Assembly (NCBI GenBank): GCA_013397115.1
Contig: VWZW01006867.1
Location: 1,489,977-1,553,976 of the forward strand
Direction: 5' to 3'
Origin: Edolisoma coerulescens
Lineage: Eukaryota > Chordata > Aves > Passeriformes > Campephagidae
Length of the DNA: 64,000 nt
The notes beneath the pieces are model-generated. The model had not been told where the DNA came from, did not search any database, and saw nothing but the letters and a program-made list of their open reading frames with translations. A program made the position numbers and the translations under genes. Shown here piece by piece: positions 58,949-64,000 of this stretch. Numbering within the stretch: the first letter of the stretch is position 1; every line of letters begins with the position of its first letter.

Positions 58949-60142
58949 AAGAAAGTGAGCTCAAATGAAATGGTAAAACATGAGGAGAGCTTTCAGAAAG
59001 AGAAGAACTTTTTGATTCTATTCTCATTTTCTTTTCCTTCTGGAACAGGTTAAAGTTGGCGCCACGATGGCTCTGCAGGCTTCCCTCAGACAGCCTGTAC
59101 ACTGACGGCCTTAGCACTTAGAGGTTTGCAGAGAAACTAGCAAGGCAGCAAACACTGCTGATTTTCCAGGAGTCTCGTGCTCCCTTACTGCTGCAATGTC
59201 TTCCCTAGAAGGCTGCCCAAGGTACAGGAACCCAGCCTAGGTCTAAGGTTGCTGCATATAAAGCACATGTATTTGGAGATACAGCTACGAATTCCACAAT
59301 TCATGTAATTCTGGGTTTTCTACACAAACGTGAGAATGTCCAAGCTTCCAGATGAATCTGCTTTATGAATTAGGAGGCAGCCCAGACAGAACCAGCCCTT
59401 CCTGCTCTGACGGTTGCAGACAGTTCTGCTGCTTCTGGGTGCTACAACACAGCCCAGTCATAATTCTAAGTTGAAACGAAATAGTGAGAAAAGGGACCAG
59501 GATCCCACCTGCAGTGCCTTGGAAAAGCAGGTCAGAGTGTCTGCCCTCCAAAGTGGGCTGAGTAGTCAGAACAGAAGAGTTCAGCAAGGACAGCTACAGA
59601 AAGCCAAGCACATGTCTGACTGAGAGCTTTTGCTGCTGTGTTTACCTGCCTGCCCACAGGCTGACAAGTGAAGGCTTTGCTTGAGACGAGTAGCCCAGAG
59701 AAGTGCTGGCATTGGGCACTTGACCTCTGGCCTGACTCCACAGCCAACAAGACTTGATGCAATACAACACTGCATTGCTCCCTTACATTTTGGGGCTGAA
59801 AGGACACAGAACTGTTGTTTCCTCCCTTTCCCTGCCCTCCAGCTCCCTATTTCTGGCGCTTAGCTCCTACTTCTCTGCTGTTCTGCCATCAGCAGAGTGA
59901 AGCTGTGGCCAAGATGAAAACCAAGCAGTAACTCTGGTGCTGGGGCTCTCCTTGCTGGCTTGTGGCCACAGCCACCTTCCTGATAGTCTGTGGCACGGCA
60001 ACCATGTCCCTCTTCCATAAACTTCCAAATAATTTCCTCAGTCTGAGCCTTGCAAACCAGCATTTGGCCACACATAAAAAACTCTGATGTCCTGCCTCTC
60101 TCCAGGGATCCCAGGATGATGGCACAGCACTGCCAAACCCTG
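57961..60142. other. Intergenic sequence, no gene recognised
   Basis: A TATAAAAG box (58080-58087) is followed 33 bases on by TGCTGAGTCAG (58120-58130), a MAF/AP-1-type motif, with no exon-like frame beyond. A GAAA microsatellite lies at 58915-58955. Confidence 0.5.
58915..58955. repeat. (GAAA)n/(GA)n microsatellite
   Basis: Uninterrupted purine run of GAAA units with a central GA stretch. Confidence 0.96.
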
Positions 60143-60480
60143 CGAGACTGCATCTCGGTTACCGGGAGTGCTCAGCCCTGGTACGTGCTGCAGCATTTTA
60201 GAAACGGTCGGGTTTCATCGCTGCGCTGTGTTTAGCTTAGGGAGCGCAAATAAGTTCCCCGAGACCCATCGTGTGGTTAGTGCGAGCCAATGAGCAGCCT
60301 CATGGAGGGCACCACTTGCCAAAAGAGCAGATGTGTCCGAAGCCTGTACCAGTTAATTTCGTGACCTACTGAAATCACTGAGAGATTTATACTGCTAATT
60401 ACTGACTTTGTTTCTGGTTTAATCATCCTTTCGTTCACCTTTCTGTAAAGCTGAGAAGGGGAAAAAAACCCTGATAAACA
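60143..60480. promoter_or_regulatory. CpG-rich candidate conserved element
   Basis: Twelve CpGs fall between 60143 and 60284 and three more by 60433. The 3' half has TTAATTTCGTGACC, TGCTAATTACTGAC and GTTTAATCATCC homeodomain cores. The CpG cluster followed by a TAAT-rich segment is typical of developmental enhancers kept unmethylated. No open frame is convincing. Confidence 0.4.
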
Positions 60481-61040
60481 TCTCATCTTCAGCAGGATAT
60501 TGTTTCAAATATAAGCACATGAATAAAAAGATATTTGGGGGTTTTTTTGGAAAAAACATTTACATAGAAAATATTTTAACTAAAGCTTATGATTCAGCAA
60601 TGAGGCATATCTTTACTTCATTTCCAGTCAGAATCCTTCATGAAATGAAAGCAAAATTATTCAAAAATACTTTTTCTGTTCTGGACATGAACAAATGAGC
60701 TACAATAGACTGATTTTTTAAATAAAAGCCCAGGAAAATAAATGACAGGGATGAGAGGCTGTCAAAATGTTACAATAACACTAAGGTCAAAATAACACTA
60801 AGACCTTGATTCTGCAAAGTTTTACTCCCATTCATAAATACTTTAAGCACATTATTCCACTGAACACTCTGGCATTATGTGCCTCACTTCCCCATGCACC
60901 CCTGATGCTGGGTTCCCATATTTTCCATCAGTTCTGGTGCTAGGCATACCATGTAAATACTAAGCACACAAAAATGCTAAGAAAGAGCTGCGGATTAATA
61001 CACTGAACAGAAAGAACGTGTCTTTGTTTTTTGCATTGTA

Positions 61041-61125
61041 GATCTAGCTCTGAAACTGATTCTTCCTAAAGCCATGTGCAAATTACTCAAACCTCTCTCT
61101 ACCCCTCAGGAGGGGCAGCAGTTCT
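61041..61125 (+). mobile_element. MIR-like SINE relic
   Basis: CATGTGCAAATTACTCAAAC followed by CTCTCTCTACCCCTCAGG follows the GGGCAAGTTACTTAACCTCTCTGTGCCTCAG part of MIR on the plus strand, preceded by an AGCTCTG-like segment. Diverged and partial. Confidence 0.45.
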
Positions 61126-61787
61126 TACAGAGCTGCTCAGCAGCCTGGTAATGCTGACAAGCTGCCACAACCAACACAAAACAAAGACCCTCAGTGTTAA
61201 TGTTCTTTCCTTCAGGAGAGATTTGGTTGCTGGAGAGAACATGTAGTGGGACAAAGGCTATATTTTGACATTGTCACTGCAAATGCCACACTTCAGAGAG
61301 ATGAGAAACCAAAGGCAGTGCGGCACAATCTCTCTGTGTGTTTTACTTCAGCAGCTGTATCACTTGTTGCCCTGAGTATTTCAATGCCACCAGATCCCAA
61401 GGCAGCATCACTTTTTATGGGTTGTGCTAAGGGAGGAAGGACTGGGACCTCTGGTTTCATTTTCTTCCCAAAAGACACCAGGAGCCTTGCTTCCCTCTCC
61501 TATCAGTTCTCTTCCCACCCATTTGCTTGCACCTGAGATTTGGGAAAACAAAGAACTCCATAAGAAAAGTTGTTTTCAAGCACTGCAAGGCTTCTGTTGC
61601 TCTTTCTTGTGTTTTCAAACCCTCTCCAGATGGCAGCCTGGATGTTAACACACAAGTGGCACCAATACACTGAAGCAGTCAGCCCCAACTGCCTCTCCGA
61701 CCAGGAGCCATTGAGCTGTGTATGCCTCTCACGATCTCCTCCTGCAGTGTCTCTGAAGTTAACAGAGGTGCAGAGCTCTCAGCCCCC

Positions 61788-61809
61788 CAAACCAAACCAA
61801 ACCAAACCA
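61788..61809. repeat. (ACCAA)n microsatellite
   Basis: Four perfect AAACC/ACCAA units. Confidence 0.85.
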
Positions 61810-63839
61810 GACTTACCGACATCAGCATGTGGCACGATCGGTTGTTTCCCTGATCCGGGAAAATTTGTTGTCAGGGACTTAACTCTGTATGAAAGGAATG
61901 TTGTTTCATTTCAGAACCAGAGATTTCCGACAAGACAGAGCATGAGCTTTCTGAAAGGCGAGAGCTTTTTGTTTTTTTCTCACAAACATGCTCAGACATA
62001 GCTTTTCTTTCAGCTAATTAAGCTGTTTTAAAGCAAACTGGTCAAACAGTGACATCGTGGTGGGGAGCCTTGGAATCAATTGCATGATATAGAAGGCAGG
62101 ACATTTAAAGGGTGACTTCTGCCATTGTTTCCCCTGGCTGAATCTTTTCTACTTGGTCAATGCTGCCAGAGTGACCCTATACAATTGGGAGAATTCAAAG
62201 CCACTGACCTCAAGAGATGCCATTAAGAAGGCAACTGCAGAATAAGATTTCATGGTTGGGAGCCAAATTTACCTTCTCCTTCCATGTCTTGATGCTTGCA
62301 ATATTTTATATGTATGTTTTCTTCCTGTCATTAGCATATTCCTAAAGCAGCTAGATAGAAAGAGGAGGCAGATGTGAGGCAGCATTGGCAATAACTGCAT
62401 CTTGGCTATATAGGAGAGCTGGACCATTTTAGGTGAAAGCTACCACTGCAAACAAATCATTACAGTGGTTGCTTCAGCTTCGTGACAGTGAGCGATCAGT
62501 AGGAGTAAGATTCACTTTGCCAGCACAGAGGATGGACTCTGCCTAGCATATATTTTGTTAAACAGAGTATGAGATCCATTGTTTTTCCTAGCTGCTGGAT
62601 ATAAAATCAGTGAGTTTCAACATCTGTCAAATGACCACACAGTTTCCCATGTGCAAAGAATAGACAAATTTGAAACATTCTATTAATAATCTGTAGCACT
62701 AGCAAAAATGGGTTCCTCGCTGTTTTCTTTCTGAGGATGTCAGGGAGGCCATTCAGTCAGGCAGCTGACACACAAAGAAACCTTGGAAAACCTGTAAATG
62801 GAGGAGCCATGGCTGCAGCCCCTTGCAAAGCAATGCTAAATGCAACAGACACAGCTAATGACAGTTTCTTGGGCCACTGGAGAGACGCTCCAACCAGCTG
62901 TTTCCAGCATGCCCAAAGAAGCTGAGGCTGTGTCGAGGTTCACAGCATTGGGCCCCCTTTCCACAAAGACATCGGACATGGCGGTTTGCCCTGAGTGCTC
63001 AGCACATACGGACAAAATGGAGGTGCTACAGAACCATGTTGTAAGGTGTGATGAATGATCCCCACCTGTCCATTTCTGCTCCACAAGAATCTACCCAAAG
63101 CCCAGCCAGCCCTCCTGGGCATACTCTGTGCCATTGCCCTCCTGCATATACCCCTTGCCACTGCATCCCTTTGGACAGAAGGTCTCTTTCAGGATCAGAG
63201 GGATACAGCAGCTCACCACACTGCATGAGAGGAGCAGTGCACTTGCCTGTGCTGAGGGGCTCAGGCCGTGGTTAACCTGTGTCTCTCCGTACAGTTACAC
63301 AGGGCATCTCTGTGGATGTGGGGCTGTCTTGCACCTGCATCATGCATGCACAGTGTTTCAGAGAGTACAAGAAGAATCTCTTTTAAAAAGGATCAAGACA
63401 ACTAGATATCTGATGACAGATTATATTGCAGGGCGACACGACCCACACAGAAATGCTGTGTGGTCTCTTGCTCCAAAGCCTGGCTGTCTCTGGGAGACAG
63501 TCATCTCTGGACCATGGCTGCTCCCAGCCCAGCTGTGTATCAGGGCAGTGCTCTGTCAAATCAGCCTGGCCTGTCCAAATAAGAGAGCTACAGCTGCAAC
63601 AGCAGAAGAGTCAGAGGGTGATGGAAGCTGCTGCATTGCAAGGGGTCGGTGCCCCCTTGCACTCCACAGCCAGCAGTTCTCCTGGATGTGCAGAGGAGCC
63701 TGTCTATGGGAGTGCATCATCCCTGGGCCTCCCCCTTTCGCCATGTATACACACATGTGTGCTGGCATGCGTGGGCACCCTCCCCTTCCAAGGGGACACT
63801 GAGCCACACTGGACCCCACTCCCCTTCCTGTGATGTCGC

Positions 63840-64000
63840 ATGTTCAATGTGATGACTTGCTCTATAGAAGCCATGTGTTGTCATAATGTAACATCATTAA
63901 ACAAAGTGTTTAGAGCAGTTTGCACAGAGCCAGAACATGAACAACAAAACCCGCCAATTACAGTGTCATTTTGTGTAGTTGTTAAGGTTTCAAATGTCTC
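63840..64000. promoter_or_regulatory. Candidate regulatory block cut by the window edge
   Basis: TAAACA-AAG-TGTTTA at 63898-63912 is an inverted pair of forkhead cores; CATAATGTAAC, CATCATTAA and GCCAATTACAG surround it. Complex and repeat-free up to the end of the window. Confidence 0.28.

Larger units (their letters stand above)
60481..63839. other. Intergenic sequence, no gene recognised
   Basis: Contains a MIR-like relic and an ACCAA repeat listed separately. A possible diverged repeat at about 60800-60870 (TTGATTCTGCAAAG, TTTAAGCACAT) was too weak to classify. The 224-codon frame at 63128-63802 lacks recognisable domains. Confidence 0.5.

Noticed and set aside
63128..63802. 224-codon plus-strand frame, longest outside OLIG3 and the CpG block
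   Set aside because: Overlapping frames on both strands are equally open, composition is mixed Cys/His/Pro/Leu without a domain, and no exon boundaries are convincing.
4323..64000. Exons of IFNGR1 or other flanking genes, tRNA genes, CRISPR arrays
   Set aside because: No cytokine-receptor-like peptide, no tRNA cloverleaf with a GTTCRANNC box, and no regularly spaced repeats were found.

Overview
This window looks like a piece of a bird chromosome. Two things point that way: an intact, single-exon OLIG3 coding sequence at the left edge, and a relic at 6081-6187 of the 3' end of a CR1 retrotransposon, the dominant avian LINE. Vertebrate origin is certain from OLIG3; avian is very likely; the species cannot be read from the sequence. 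Short N runs at 292, 3484-3486 and 12641-12658 mark assembly gaps.

Layout. Positions 1-338 are a CpG-rich promoter and 5' UTR with a TATA-like element and a possible 8-codon upstream ORF. OLIG3 occupies 339-1160 on the + strand, followed by a U/GU-rich 3' UTR with polyadenylation signals at 1908-1921 and 2359-2364. A second CpG-rich block (about 2381-4290) lies just downstream. It holds a canonical G-quadruplex motif, two pyrimidine microsatellites and a 3-N gap flanked by the same 14 bases. From about 4.3 kb to the end I find no further credible protein-coding exon, tRNA, rRNA or CRISPR array. In amniotes, OLIG3 sits between TNFAIP3 and IFNGR1 in gene-poor flanks. This side is probably the 3' flank toward IFNGR1, by analogy with mammalian gene order.

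The desert holds relics of old transposons (CR1, several MIR-like SINE pieces, one palindromic MITE-like element), microsatellites, a 291-base uninterrupted pyrimidine tract at 52161-52451, and about a dozen blocks that read like conserved non-coding enhancers. These blocks carry paired transcription factor motifs: inverted TCF/LEF sites at 13539-13554, a palindromic POU octamer at 19139-19151, a 12-bp ATCGAT palindrome at 21648-21659, and CpG micro-clusters near 30.8, 57.3 and 60.2 kb.

The most unusual signal is a recurring palindrome of the form TWATGG-NN-CCATWA at 36612-36627, 42253-42270 and 57830-57843. Two copies have identical 6-bp arms and complementary spacers, yet their flanks are unrelated. 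This suggests a shared paired-homeodomain (or other dimer) input into an OLIG3 regulatory landscape. No defence, mobile or enzymatic system is visible, and the enhancer reading is inference until conservation or chromatin data are examined.
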